From Conoideocrella luteorostrata (taxonomy: Eukaryota; Ascomycota; Sordariomycetes; Hypocreales; Clavicipitaceae): a stretch of 64,000 nt of DNA. A model generated the notes under the pieces. That model had not been told where the DNA came from and made no database searches. It was given only the letters and a program-made list of their open reading frames with translations. Each line of letters starts with the position of its first letter. Position 1 is the first letter of the stretch. The stretch lies in NCBI GenBank assembly GCA_032433595.1, contig JASWJB010000211.1, forward strand, positions 1-64,000, written 5' to 3'. Shown here in pieces: positions 13,380 to 26,951 of this stretch. The position numbers and the translations under genes are program-made.

Positions 13380-16300
13380 TAATATCCCCTCTCTAATAGT
13401 CTTATCCTTAAGACTTAATATTGTTTTATAAATAGGTTATTACTCACTAGTTATTATTCTATAAGTCTTTCCCTTACCCTATATCTCTTAGAGATATACT
13501 ATTTATGCTATACTTAACTATATAAAGAAATCCTAAGCAAAATTAAAATCTATTATTAACTACGCTATAATATTAGCTTTTATTTTTAAATATAGTTTTA
13601 AAGTATTACTATGTTCTTATTATAAACAAAGGGGTCTCCCTTATATAGCTATAGAAAACAAAAATTATTATTTATTATACTATTCCTTAGGTTATTTTTG
13701 TAATAGTTCCTTAACTTTAATAGTAAATAGTATACTCTTTCCTTTCTTTTTATCCTTTCCCTCCTTTTAACTTCTTTCTTAGCTACTTAAATCTCTAAGG
13801 AATTATAATACCTTAAGCGTAAGGAAGAGGTAGCTAAAGAGCTACTTATTAAATATTATTAAAAATATTAGCAGGAAATAAATAAAGCCTTTAATTATTT
13901 AATATAACTTTATTACATAAAATATTAATTACATGAAAAAAGTATAATAATAGTAAAATAAGAGATAAGTTCTTTAGAGGAACTAAAGAAAACAAAGAAA
14001 TAGGAGGAAAAGGCTTAATAAGCTAAGCTTACTAAAGCGTAATAATAGGAATTTAAGGCTATTTATAATATATAAGAGTAAGGAGGCGCTAGTGTCTTAA
14101 ACTAAGAGTTTATTTTATAAGACATAGGCATAGAGGTCCCTAGTATATTATTATAGTGCTTATCCCTAATTAAATTATTATATTATAGCCTTATAGTTTC
14201 TTAAATTTTAAACTAGTTCCTATGTGTTTTCTTTTAATCTATATCCTTTTTATTTAATAAAATATTATTATTATTTCCTTTTTATTTATATATTTATTAT
14301 TTATTTTACTTTATATTTTATTTTGTTTAAGACTTTAATGTCTTCTTTAGCTAATGCGTTTTTTAGTGCTAGTTTAAGGAGTAAAATATAAAATATTAAG
14401 TATATTTATATTATTACTAGTAATAAGAGTTTATAGTTATTCTCTAAAATCTATTGTTTTACTTTAAAGGGTCTTAATTTTTTATAATTTAATTTATTAC
14501 TTAAATATATTATTTTAATATTTTATTAAAGCAAGTAAACTATATCCCCCCCTAAGAAAATTAGTCCCTTTAATCTTTTTTAATTATAGTACTTTTGTAT
14601 TTTAGTGTAAATAAATTTAAGTTTTACTCTTATTTCCTTGTGAAGTTTCTGTATATTTCCTGCGTTAAGTATAGCTTTTTTAGCGTTTAGCCCTTATATA
14701 AGCGTTCTAAAGATTTCTAGATTATATCTATAGTTTATATATATTAGTAATATTTTTGTAAATTCTATAATTATATTATTATAAGCTAGTTAGGCTATTA
14801 GTAATTTTTCTACCTAATTGTTTTAATTATAATTAATATAACATTAAAGGTACTATTCTAATGTTTAGTTTAATCTTTTAGTTTATTTATTAGTTTATAG
14901 GTAATATACTATACTAAGCTTATGTTTTATTCCTAATTACGCTATTAAGGCTTACTAGAAATTAAAGGTAAATATAGTTCCTTTATTTAAAATAATTTCT
15001 TTTAGTAGTTTATAGTTACTTATAATTATTTATAGGAATATATAAGCTAGTTCTTTTGCGTTACTTGCTTCTCTAAACAATAGGAAGTAGCTATATTTTA
15101 TGAGTTTATTTATAATTATAAATATACTATTATATTTAATATTTATTAAGGGTTCTTTAAATAGTAGTAGCTTAGTAATATAGTTAAATACAATAAATTC
15201 CTAAGGCTTTTGCGGTACCTAAAGTAGTTATAGGTATCTATAAGGTTTATGCTTAGAAGCTTTGCTTTATATATATTCCACGCATTCTCTAATTACTTCT
15301 TATATAATTTTCTTAAGTCTAGGGAAGTTATAGTTTTATTATATTTTATTTATTGTTTTTTATATCCCTTAATGTCCTAAAATAGGGTATATATATAGGA
15401 TTTCTATATATTCCTTCTATAGTTCTAGTAGTATTTAGACTTTTCCTTTATATTATAGTATATTAGACTACTTTATATTATATTCTATAAGTACTTCCTA
15501 AATATATTTAATATATTCTTTTGTTTACTATAGTACTTAATAATATACTAGATTATTTAATACTACCTTAAAGATTATATTTAATTATTATTATTATAAG
15601 TTTCTTTATGTATTAAACTTACGTAACTATCCTTTAATAATAAGTATTCCTATATTATAATTACTTTATTAGCTAAAAGCATTTACTTTACTGTTTTTTA
15701 ATCCTTTTTAATAGGTAATCTTATAATTAAATTCTAAGAGGTATTTTACTTATTAAATTTATTATTTATTTAGCTATTATATTATAAAAAAGTGTGTAAT
15801 ATTCTTATAATCTATATAGACCTTAATATAGTGTTTTATACCTAATAAGTAGTGTTAGAATTCCTTAAATAAGTTAATAATAGCAAGGAATTCTTTATTA
15901 TAAATAAGGTAATTAAGTTCTGCTTTATATAGCTTCTTTAAATAAAAGGCTATTAAATATATTTTTCCTTTATTATTTTTTTGTTTAATTTATGCACTTA
16001 GTGTAAAATTAAATACATTAGTTTCTAATTCTATTAGTTTTTTTAGATTAAATGTAATTAATATAGGTTCTAAGAGTATTAGTTTTTTAATACTATTAAA
16101 AGCTTTTTATGCTAAATTACTTTATTCTTATGTTTTATTTTTCTTTATAAGTTTATATAATAATGTTATAATTTTTCTAAAATTCCTTATAAATCTTTAG
16201 TAATAATTTATAAATCCTAGGAAACTTTATACCTTTATAATATTTCTTAGTATTAGCTATTCCTTAATAGCTTTAACTTTTGTTTTTTTTATTTATATTT

Positions 16301-19300
16301 TATTAAGTTAAATAGTATATCTAAGGAAATCTACTTTTTATATATAAAACTTACTTTTCTTTAGTTTTATTAATAACTTTATATTCTAAAGTGCTACTAA
16401 AACCTTATATATATATTCCTTATGTTTTTTAAGATTCTTTAAGAAGATTAAGATATTATTAAGATATATAACTATAAAAATATTAAGATATTCTTATAGT
16501 ATATTATTAATTATTCTTTAGAATATTATAGGTATATTTATAAGTCTAAATAGTATAACTAAGTATTTAAATAGTTTAAACTTTATTCTAAAAGCTATCT
16601 TTTATTTATTGCCTTTTTTAATTTAAATTAGGTTATAAGCTCTCTTAAGATCTAAAGCTATAAACTAATTTATTTTATGTAATTAATCTTATAACTTAGT
16701 AATAAGTAGTAAAGGTATTTAATCCTTAATAGTAATATTATTAAGTTATTAGAAATCTATAATAAGATATAACTTCTTATTTTTCTTTAGTATAAATATA
16801 ATAAGGTATCTTACTTTTAAAGTTAATATTTATATATAGCCTTTAGCTAATATTTTATTAATATATTCCTGTAGTATCTTTAGTTACTTTTTATTAAGAC
16901 TATAGATTTTATTAAATATTATTAATATTCCTTCTTTTAGAATAATCTTATAATTCTATTTACTATATTTTAGTAATCTAGTGTTAAGTTCTTCTTTAAA
17001 TAGTTTTATGTATTTCTAGTATTCCTTAGGGATATTTTTTAATTATTTTTCCTTTATTTTAAGACTTTCTTTTGTCTTTATAGGCTTTTCTATTATATTA
17101 TTAATATATATAAGGTTTTTCCTTAGAGTAGTAATAACTCTTTGGATCTTATAATTCTTTAATTTTGTTTATTTGTAATATATTCTAGGTTATAATATAG
17201 TCTTTATTATTATAGGTTTAGCTTTTGCTTTATATATCTTACTTACTTTTATAGTAGCTAAGTTATAGTAAAATTTCGCTTTTTCTAAATTATTCTAATG
17301 CTATTAGTTTACGCTGTTATTTTAACGTAAATAGCTAGTCCTTTAGTTAATTAGTAGGTTACTCTCCCTTAGCTATAAATATCCTAAGACTATATTATAT
17401 TTTAATATATTTATAATATTATATATAATAGTTTTAAAATATCCTTAAATAATAAATAGTAAGTAAGGAGTCTCTATATTAATTATCCTATTATTATAAG
17501 AAAACATTTCTCCTTTAATATTATAAAGTTAATAAGGTTCCCTTTTTATGTTTTATAATAGTTAGTAATAATTAATAACTCTAGGTAAGATATAGTTACC
17601 TATTATGCTATTATTTATAAGTGCTTTTATATAATATCCTAAGATCTTAGCTTTTAATATTAGTTTATATTATGTTTTATTATTATTAGTTTTACATAGG
17701 GTTATTAGTTTTTTTCTTATTAAGCTAGTCTATAGCCTTTTTATAGATAATATACTTTGTTTTTTAGATCTAGAATAGTTTCTTTATTAATTTATCTTTT
17801 AATTTCCTTATGCTATTCTATAGTGTTACTGTTTTTAATAGCTTGCTTAAAACCTATTCTTTATTTACATAGATATATAAGTTATATATATATTTAGCGT
17901 TTTATTTCTATATACTAATTATAATAATAGTCCTTATAATTTACTATATATTTCTATTAATAGTTTTATATATTATATTAGCATTATTTATTATAGTAAT
18001 CCTTGTTTTATTATTATAATTTCTTAGCTTCTATAGGGTTATCTTTTTTATATAACTTAAATAATTACCTTGCGTCTTAGTATGTTTTAGGTATTCTAAA
18101 TTACTATTTATACTATTCCTTTACCTTATTTACTAAATATTCTAGATATTATAGTAGGTTATATATATTATAGTTAGTTATTCTATAGGCTTTTATTCCT
18201 AGTAACTACTTATATTATTAATAGTTAATGTATTTTTCCTTTTAATACTATTTAATTGCTTTTCCTAGTAGGTGTATTTAGTATATATTTGTTTTATATA
18301 GCGGTATTAGTACTCCTATGTTTTAGCACTATAGTAGTATACTTACGTTAAGTTTAAGGATAATAATATATTCCTTATTTCTAAGTGTTATTCTTTATTC
18401 TCTAAGTTTATAGGCTAGGTATAGTTATATGATTTTATAACCTATTATTTATTTTAGGAAGATATTTAGTCTTGCCTTAGTATAGAAATATATTTTATAT
18501 CTAAAGTGTGTATATAATGCCTATAAGATATAATAATGTTTATTATAGTATAGGTATATTTATAGGTTATTCTTAAATTCCCCTAATAGTTCCTATAATC
18601 CTATAACTATTACTATAAAGTTATTACTTAGGATTAAGATTACTATATCTTTTCCTTATAGTATAGGTTAGTATTAAATAAACGTTTGTTTTTAATTAAA
18701 CATAAGAGGTTTAGGTTTAATTTACGTAAGAATATTTTAGTATTATGTATTATAGTACTTTATGTTATATTATAAGGTAGTTTACTTATCCTTATTACTT
18801 CCTTTATATAATAATGTTTTATAGTCTTAGTTAAACTTATTATCACTACTATTACCTTTAGGTGTGTTTTAATCCTAATCTATAGTGTTAAATAAGCTAG
18901 TGTTATTAACACTTAGTGCCCTTTCTCTTTATAGCTATATAAGAAGTTATATAGCTTCTTCTTCTTATTATTAAAGGTTATTTTTTACTGCTTATTATGC
19001 TTTATTTATTCTTATTTAGATTTCTTAGTAGGTTTATTATCTAATTTATTAAGGTTTAGTTCCTTATTCCCTTTTTAGTAAAGGAATTCTATTAATTATA
19101 GCTAAGGTTTTCTTAGGCTATTTTAGAAACTATTTGCTACCTTATTTATTATTAAGGTATATAATATAATTATTATTATAATATCTAGTTTAGTTAAGGT
19201 TTTAATATTTAATATCTATATTAGTATTATTGCTTTATTTCTTACTATCTAGAGCTAGTTTTTATTCCTTCTTAGGTTACTTATATTCCCTAAAGAAATA

Positions 19301-20343
19301 TCCTTTTTTCCTATAATTATAGCACTTTACCTTTTCTTTATTAAACTTCTTTATAGCGTTTAAGTCTATTTATCTTAGGTTAGTAATATATATATATATA
19401 ATAGGCTCTTATTATTATTTACCTTAGTTACTAAGGTTTCTTTGTATATTATTATACTAATTCTTACTACCTTAATTCTTTTCTTAGTATTACTTATACT
19501 ATTTATTGTTAATATATACTATAATACTAATATAGTTAGTAAGAGTGTTTAGTTAATTTAGTTTATAGAGTTTATTCTTAACTTTTTCCTTAAGTCCTTT
19601 ATAATATATAGATATAAAATAGGCTTATTCCTATAGAAGTTTAAAGATTATCTATAAGAATATTATAAAATATTTAAATATTAATCCTTTTTATTATAGG
19701 TTTTATAGTTTACTTTCTACCTCTTATTCTTTATTTATAGTTTTAAAAGTCTAATAAATAGAGTTCTTAAATTCTTAATAAAACAAAAAAATATAAACTA
19801 TATTTAGTTTATAAGTTCTTAAGAAAGAGTTTTCTATATAGTTACATAATATAGGTTTAAACCAAGAGAGTATAGGTTTAGTAAGTCTACTTATAGTATA
19901 CTATACTTTAAATGCCTTATTTTTAAATTATACTAGGAAATATATAAAGTAAGCTTAAAGTTAAGTAAGGAATAATTATAAGGTACTTATAGTACTATTA
20001 AATAATCCTAGTAATATAGGCTTTAGTATTTCTCTTAGGTCTTTGCCCTTTATAGTAAAGGTAGTAAGTTTATTAAGTTTATTAATTTAGCCTTAGTATA
20101 TATTAGCTTATTTTTATATACACTAAGCTATTTTACCTATATATTATTTAGCTTATTTAATCTAACTTTAAAGGAGTTAAATTATATTATTATATTTATT
20201 ATTAAAGTTAATATTTATAGTATCTTAGGGATCCTTCTCCTTTCCTTTAGAGCTTAATTTATACTTAGTGTTAAAAGCTATATTAATAGTATAAGGTATT
20301 GCTTAGAGTAACGCAGTGTAAGTTTAAATAAAAGTCTTTAATA

Positions 20344-20768
20344 TATAATAGCTATAGTTAGTTCCTAAGGGATAAACCTAAGTTATAGTTTATATTAGCA
20401 AAGGTTATAAGGCATTATATATTCTAAGCAAAGAGATATTATATTGTAATAGTTTAAGTAATTAATAGATATAAATAAATAATTATAATAATTAAATAAT
20501 TAATTAAAGACTAACTATTTAAGATATCTAAAGAGTGTAATCTAGTAGTGCCTATATAGTAAGAGGTTTACCTTTAGTTCATGTAAACTAAAGTAAACTC
20601 TATATATACTATAGGGGAGGGTTCACTAAAGGTTTACGTAAACCAAAGTAAACCTAACTGTGCTTTCCCACGGAACATCTCCTGTTCCGTTCGTAGGTCA
20701 CGTGTGGTAGTGGGGGTTTGGCGCCCCGTGGCCGGCCTTCTTGCAGCCCGCTAGCCAGGGTCGTAACA
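20344..20768 (-). repeat. Right (5') LTR of element C, with an unmutated outer end
   Basis: 425 bp. The inner part is strongly AT-shifted, but 20650-20768 is GC-rich and ends in GGTCGTAACA, mirroring the preserved end of the B LTR at 11945-12100. It is followed by CTCTG (20769-20773). Confidence 0.92.
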
Positions 20769-23700
20769 CTCTGCTAATATTTCTTTTTAATTTTATTCTT
20801 ATCTAGAGAGTGCGTTAAGTTAGCTTACCTAGCTTCCTAGTTAGTACTATAAATAGTAATTAAAAAGTAAAAGTATTTCTGCTTATTATACCTACTATTT
20901 TAATATTTCCCTTAGAGCTATAAAGTATTTAAGGTTCTTATAGTTTATTAGGATTATAAATAACTAAGATACACTATATAGCTTTACTAACTATATATAA
21001 AGGTATAAGATAATACTAAGTAGTTTTTTATTATAAATTATATAGTTTCTTTAGGCTACTATTAATTATATAGAATAATAGGCTACTAAGCGTAAAATAT
21101 TATACTTATTATATTATAAAAGGTATCCCCTAAGAGCCTCCTTAGAGTAATTTAATTCTAGTACTATATTTTTCTTAGGGTTTTATTAAGCTAGCACTAA
21201 GTATAATATAAATGCTATCTTAAGCTACTTAAACGCTATATTATATATAGCTATTTATTTAAAGGGCACTCCTTTCCTTAAAAGGTTATTTAATAGTGTT
21301 ATAATATTTAAGAAATTAGGAATAAAATTATAATAAAAGTTTATAAACCCTAAGAAGCTATAAACCCCTTATACCTATATTAATGCTTATTACTCTTAGA
21401 TTATAAATAGCTTCTCTAGGTTTAAGCAAACTTTTTTCCTAGCCTAAATTATAAAGCTAAGGTACTTAACCTTTTTATATATAAACTAGCATTTAGCGAT
21501 ATTTAAATTAAGCCTAGCTTACTATAGCTTTATAAGCACCTTATGTACTTTATATATATAGTTCTTATATAACTTACTAAAGTAAATTAGTATATTATTA
21601 AAATAAGTAATAGTATAATTTCTTAATACCTTACTTAATGTATTATTAATATATCTCTAGAATATTACTAGTGTGCTTATAAGCCTAAATAAATATACTA
21701 GCTATTTAAAGAGGCTAAATTAAGTTTAAAAGGTAATTTAATATTCCTTGCTTTCTATAATATAAATATAGTAAAACACTATATATATATTTAGCTTTAT
21801 AAATTACCTTGCTTTTAATAATAAGTAAAGTGTCTCTTTTACTAATAAGAGTAAGTAATAGTTTTAATTTATTACCTTATTTAATATATAGTAATTTACG
21901 TAAAAATATTACTCTTCCCTTAGTTTCTTTACTAAGAGTATTAATATAATAGCTAAGGAGAAACTTACTTAAATCTAGCCTTAGTTTATTAATTTTATTA
22001 CCTACTTCTAGATCTTTAGTAATTACTCCCTTAGTATATTATATAGTAATGCTTATAATAAGCCTAGTTTAAACCTATTAGGTTACTACTATAGTTAAAT
22101 ATAGTAATTAAACTTACTATAGTATAGTAGTAGCTTAATAGCTTTTTCTTTATTAAATAGGTTCTAGTAATTAGCTATCTTAAGTAAGAGTTACTTCTTT
22201 ATATTATTTACTTATTTCTCTTTACTTATCTTTATTATAAGTATTAATATAATCTTGCGTAGGCTTATTACTATAAAGTAAGTACTTTATTTTCTTTTGT
22301 TTTCTTATTATACTAAGCCTATATAAATAAAGCCTAAAATAGCTATTATTAGGGTTATTATATTATATTTATTTATAGCTTATATAATAAAGTTTCTATA
22401 AGTACTAATAATAAGTTATTATTTTATTACTTATAAAGTAACTTTATTTTGTTTTATTTATAAGTTCCCTAGGATATAGTTCCTAGTTAATCCTAGGATT
22501 ATATAAGCTATAATAAGGAATTTCTAACTATTTATGTTAGCTATAAAGTAAACTAAATAATAAATACTTATTTTATATAATTATATCTTATTACTTTTTT
22601 TATATATATATACTATAGTATATATATACTATTTCTTTAGGAGTAATATTTACTTAAGGCATAGTTATTATATAAGTTTCTTACTTATAATAATATAATA
22701 GTTATAACTACTATTTACTTATATATTAATAAAGAGAGAGTTATTAAATAGTATAGGAATTAAGAAAGATAATATATTTATTTATTTCTTAATTTTCTAA
22801 AATTCTATTTAAAAGTCCTTATAATATATATTATATAGTAGCTATATATTACCCCTTTCCCCTTAAATAAGACTTATTCTAAAGGTAACTTATTTCTTAA
22901 TTCCTTTATATTAATATTCTCCTAGGGGCTATTTAGTATTATCTTATAGGAGTTTATACTTAGCTTATTATTATTATAGCGTAGTAGTAGTAACTTATAG
23001 TTTATAATATAGTAGTTATTAAATTTATAGTGTAAGTATTATTATTTAGTGTAGTAACCCTCCTATACCTTTTAAGTTACTTATTAAGCCTAGGTTAGCT
23101 TTAGTGTAATATTAGTTTAAGTTATCCCTAGGTATTAGTTATGCTCTTTTTAGTTACTTTATTATATATAAGCTATATTAATTCTTATTATCTTTATATC
23201 CTTGCTTAGTGTTTATTATAGTAGTATAGTTTATTTAGTATAATATTTTTCCTTAAGCTAGTAAGAGTTAATATCTAAAGTAATACTATAGTATTATTTT
23301 ATTACTAAGTTATAATTTAATTATAGTACTTTACGCCCTATATAGTAATCTTATATTTATTTATTTAGTATTATATAGAGTTTTACTAACTTAATAGTAT
23401 TTACTTATTATAATTTACTTATAAGAGTAAGTTATTACTTAAACTATATATAAAAGTTAGTAAACCCTTTATTTTACTATTATTTAATTAAGTTAAGTTT
23501 AATAATAGCTTATTCTTAGTAATAAGGGTTAGTAAATATAAAATTAAGATATTTTATAAAGTATACTAAGTTATACTAAAATACTATACTTATTTTAAAG
23601 AATAATATTACCTAGGATTATACTTTAAGTAATAAGTTCTAGTATATATAGAACTATTAATTATAGTTATTACTAATAAAGGTATAGTTTACTTATAGTT

Positions 23701-24220
23701 TATGCTTTATTAGGCTTTTTTAGGCTTAAAATACTATTTTATTTTTATTATATAAATTAGTTATTAGTAGTAGCTTACGCTTAAGTAGCGCTATTATAGG
23801 TATAGAGTTAGCGTAGTTTACTAAAATAATAATTTATTAAGCTTACTATATAACTATTTCCTATAGTGTTACTACTTTGTTTTAGGGGCTATCTAAAACT
23901 ACTTATCCCCTGCTTAGCCTTTTATTTACGCTTATATATTCTTTATTTTGTGTTTCTTCTATTCTGCTTAGATAATTAATATATATTATAGACTAGCCTA
24001 GTAGCTATTGTAAATTAGTATTAATAGAGTTTATATTAATTATAAAGAAAGAAGAAAGTCTACGTATCTTTGCCTGCTCGCTGCCTATATATATCCTGTG
24101 TGTGTCCTAGGGTTAACACCCTAGGACACGTGCTAGTAGCTAGGCGGGGCCGGTCCAGGTGCTCCCTAGACGTCCCTCGCGCACCTCTATGACCCGAGCT
24201 TCTAGCTCGAGTCTATCACA
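20769..24220 (-). mobile_element. Element D fragment 3: 5' LTR, Gag, protease and reverse transcriptase of the older Gypsy element
   Basis: On the - strand, stops ignored, reverse transcriptase shows YFNNILIYFSKLYKN near 21560-21625 (YxDD changed to YxNN) and GVYSFLGFINFYYNFI near 21335-21370. RNase H should follow toward 20800. Upstream Gag and protease regions (22000-23950) are too decayed for me to place motifs. The 5' LTR is at the right end. With fragments 1 and 2 this makes one element in correct order, split by B and C. D differs in sequence from A, B and C. Confidence 0.8.
24009..24220 (-). repeat. Probable 5' LTR of element D with strong hairpins
   Basis: About 212 bp running TGTAAATT...CTATCACA on the + strand. 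On the - strand this reads TGTGATAG...TTTACA, the TG...CA form of an LTR. The region 24090-24220 is GC-rich and little mutated. It holds an inverted repeat with 11-bp arms (GTGTCCTAGGG at 24102-24112 and its complement at 24119-24129, 6-nt loop) and a second with 10-bp arms and one mismatch (24191-24213). The inner boundary is a best guess, since the partner LTR is outside the window. Confidence 0.6.
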
Positions 24221-25460
24221 GCCTTTAAGAAATCCTAGAAAACTATAATACTTATTAAATAGTATTTTATTAAAAATTATAAAATATATTATACTTATTA
24301 AATAATTTTAAATACTAAAATAATATTAGCTTTCCTTTTTATTATAGCTTATTTTACTTAAAGGAATTAAGCTAAATATTCTAGAATTCTCCCTTAACTT
24401 AAAGACCTTAAAATAACCCTTTATTATAATTATACTTAAGCCTTACTTAAGCTATATTTATAAGAGAAGTATTAGTAAAAGTTTAAGTAAGTTTATAAGA
24501 AGATTCTTTATTATTTATAGTATTAATTTATTTATTAAATTCTTTCTTTAAGAGGGTATATTACTAAGCTATAAACTAAAGAATTATTAGCTTTATTAAA
24601 CCTAGATTATTAAAATTAAGTAAATTAATAAATAAATTATATAAAGTTAATTAATATTAGCTATAAAATTATTATATTATAAGAATATAACTTAAATAAT
24701 TTAATATAAAGTAAGCTTAAAGCTTTTAAAATAAAGTTATATATATAATTAAATATACTAATTAGTAAGTATTAATAGAAATTATTAATTAACTTAGTAA
24801 AAAGGCTACTCTTTATTTAGTAATTATAAAAGCTTTTTCTTTAAAAATATATATATTAATAATATTACTTAGATTTACTTTAGTAAAAACTTAAAATAAA
24901 ATTTTAGCTTAAGTAATTAAGGATTATAAGCTATAAATAAAATTAAATAAATCCTAAGAAAAGTAATATAAAAAGTAGTAAGAGAAAACACCTTAAATAT
25001 TACTAAGACTTTCTAAGAAACCTTAGCTAAAAACACTAAGAATACTAAGGCTATTATAAGACTTAAAGGAACTTAGTTTTTAAGGGAATAAATATAATAA
25101 AAATAAAGGTAATAATTATAAATTAAATAGTTTATATTAATAATAAGTAATTAATATAAATTTTTACCTATATTTTAGGGTTATTTTACTCTTTAACTAA
25201 GGATAGCTACATAAAACTAAAGAGGTATTTATATAGGTAGAAATAATTCTCTAGAGTAATAAGGTTACTTTTATATAAGTTATAAACTTAGTTAATTTAG
25301 TTAAATTAAATAGTATAGCTATAAGTAGTGTGTTTATGCCCTTTTATTAGTAATAATAATTATATATTAAGAATTAATAAAAGTTTTTCCCTTAAAGTTT
25401 ACTTAGCTTATATACTTTATATATTTATTTATTAGTTTATTTAATTAAAGCGAGTAGTTA
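24221..25460. other. AT-rich, gene-free remnant to the right of element D
   Basis: This stretch is as AT-rich and stop-filled as the elements to its left, so it is almost certainly RIPped repeat DNA, but I could not recognise a transposon domain on either strand. Composition becomes normal within about 50 bp near 25455-25500, which marks the edge of the AT-rich compartment. Confidence 0.6.
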
Positions 25461-26129
25461 CTCTATAATTAGCAGGCAACCTGCGTGACTATTTAATCTC
25501 GGCAAGAGAAAGGTTATTACGAATTACGAGAAGCCCTTGAGGGAAGGCTTCACATACGTGTCAGGAGCGTTACTGGGTGTGTGTCAGACCCCAGTATACG
25601 TGAGTGTTGGGGGTGTGCCTTTTGGGTCGACAAAGTACGTGGCACTGGTGACCAGAGTGAATAGCTCACGAACACGTACGGCGCCGATTTGCCTGCTGCA
25701 CAAGCTAAAAAGTGGCCGCTCGAGCGGGGGGTACGGGTCACTGGAAGCCTCTGCCAAAACGTGGGACAGTGCATCTACAATTGCTGTATAACGGTGTCAC
25801 TGGCTACGCGATTCAATGCCTAAGAAATCACCCACGCGGTTCACTGCAACAGGTGTGACGCGGCTCACAGCACCGAGGCATGCAGAGTAGGGTTCCGGCA
25901 GGCATGTCCCTGCCTTTTTTTTTTTTTTTTTTTAAAATTTTTTTTTTTTTTCCGTAACTATTCTAGCATCAGAAACAGTCCTATCTCGGACGTCATCACT
26001 CGTCTTTCTTGTACCCCTCCCCTCCCTTTAGAATGTTCAAGTTGGGCAACTATGGGAGTTGGCATCTACTAAGGAGTGAATCATACGGAGTTGGCGACTT
26101 CGAGTAACAATTGATCAGCATATTCACAT
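25461..26129. other. Compartment border region with a T-rich tract; no gene seen
   Basis: Composition is normal. A run of 19 T, four A and 14 T lies at 25915-25951. It is preceded by a small hairpin (GGCAGG, 6-nt loop, CCTGCC) near 25897-25914. Read on the - strand this looks like a poly-A tail, perhaps of a retroposed sequence. Short ORFs at 25537-25791 overlap on both strands and show no sign of being genes. Confidence 0.4.
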
Positions 26130-26951
26130 TTATCCCTCTAAGCATCTCTGGAATGCTCCAAGATCAAGTACAGACCACACTCTTGCAATCTTGCCCTCTT
26201 TAAGCTCATAAAAAGCATGTTCACTGAACCGTACATCCTTGCCCGTGGGGTGTATGCCTCTAAACGGCTTGACAGGCGTGCCCGTGAAACCCAAGACTGC
26301 AGCAATAAGCTGCGACTCGCCATCTACAAACAGCTCCTTGATAGTAAAGAAAAGGCCGCTGATGTCCTCGAAGCTTGATTCAATCATCTCCCTATACTCG
26401 TCTGTGGAGTAGTTGTGATCGTTGTGCGTAACGACAGGGTGGCAGAATTTCGAAAAATGTTTATCCATGGTGAGCGCGTTAATGGTATTGATGTATTCCT
26501 TGTAGAATTCCTTGAAAAACATATCATTCTGCGCTGGCATGTTTTGTTTTGTAACACCTGGTGACGACGGCACGATGGGAGATTCCTCGGGATAGGTATC
26601 CAGGAAGATCATTTTGCTGATCTTGCCTGCCGATGTCCAGCAAAATGTATGTTCGATCCATTGACGCAACTGTCCAGCTGTGTCGGTAGGCTGATGGTGA
26701 TTGCCGAGCCTCGCGCTGTGAACCACCCTCGCTGCAACCTGTGTATCATCGCCGTCTACGATAGACAACTCAACCTCAGCTTTCTGGTCCGTAAAGTCAT
26801 CGGCCGTCGAGCGGAGCTGGCGAATGTATTCTTCTTTGAGCAGCTCTTTGCCATTGATGGATACTTTGGGATGGAGCAGTGAGATGGCATCGTCCCAACG
26901 GGAGCCACTGATAGCGACTAACCACCTATGTAGGATTGATTTTGACGTCAT
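26130..26951 (-). CDS. Tandem SnoaL-like (NTF2-fold) protein
   Basis: A 273-residue intronless protein with two consecutive NTF2-like/SnoaL-like units, about residues 1-125 and 143-273. Each has the usual pattern of an N-terminal helix (FFKEFYKEYINTINA in the second), the motif region HPxVxxN, and a C-terminal strand ending in an aromatic plus charged sequence (FCWTSAGKISKMIFLD; FYELKEGKIARVWSVLD). The fold forms a cone-shaped pocket and includes polyketide cyclases, dehydratases and many fungal proteins of unknown role. No signal peptide is seen, so it is probably cytosolic. The start is the first ATG, in the context GACGTCATG. It stands alone just inside the border with the RIPped block. 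The reaction cannot be assigned; the domain call is secure, the function open. Confidence 0.85.
   Translation of the reverse strand: MTSKSILHRWLVAISGSRWDDAISLLHPKVSINGKELLKEEYIRQLRSTADDFTDQKAEVELSIVDGDDTQVAARVVHSARLGNHHQPTDTAGQLRQWIEHTFCWTSAGKISKMIFLDTYPEESPIVPSSPGVTKQNMPAQNDMFFKEFYKEYINTINALTMDKHFSKFCHPVVTHNDHNYSTDEYREMIESSFEDISGLFFTIKELFVDGESQLIAAVLGFTGTPVKPFRGIHPTGKDVRFSEHAFYELKEGKIARVWSVLDLGAFQRCLEG

Larger units (their letters stand above)
12955..20768 (-). mobile_element. Element C: second complete copy of the A/B retrotransposon family
   Basis: The 7814-bp element has LTRs at 12955-13379 and 20344-20768 and the exact target duplication CTCTG at 12950-12954 and 20769-20773. The gene order and strand are those of element B. 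The Gag knuckle near 19270-19335 keeps its first cysteine (KCYNYRKKGYF). Reverse transcriptase near 16440-16480 reads YLNNILIF where YLDD is expected. A polypurine tract (complement of tcccctctct) follows the left LTR. C is somewhat less AT-shifted than B, with scattered surviving CG dinucleotides, so it may be younger or less heavily RIPped. Confidence 0.92.

Noticed and set aside
26138..26323. Short ORF inside the SnoaL-like gene
   Set aside because: Alternate frame of the real gene on the same strand.
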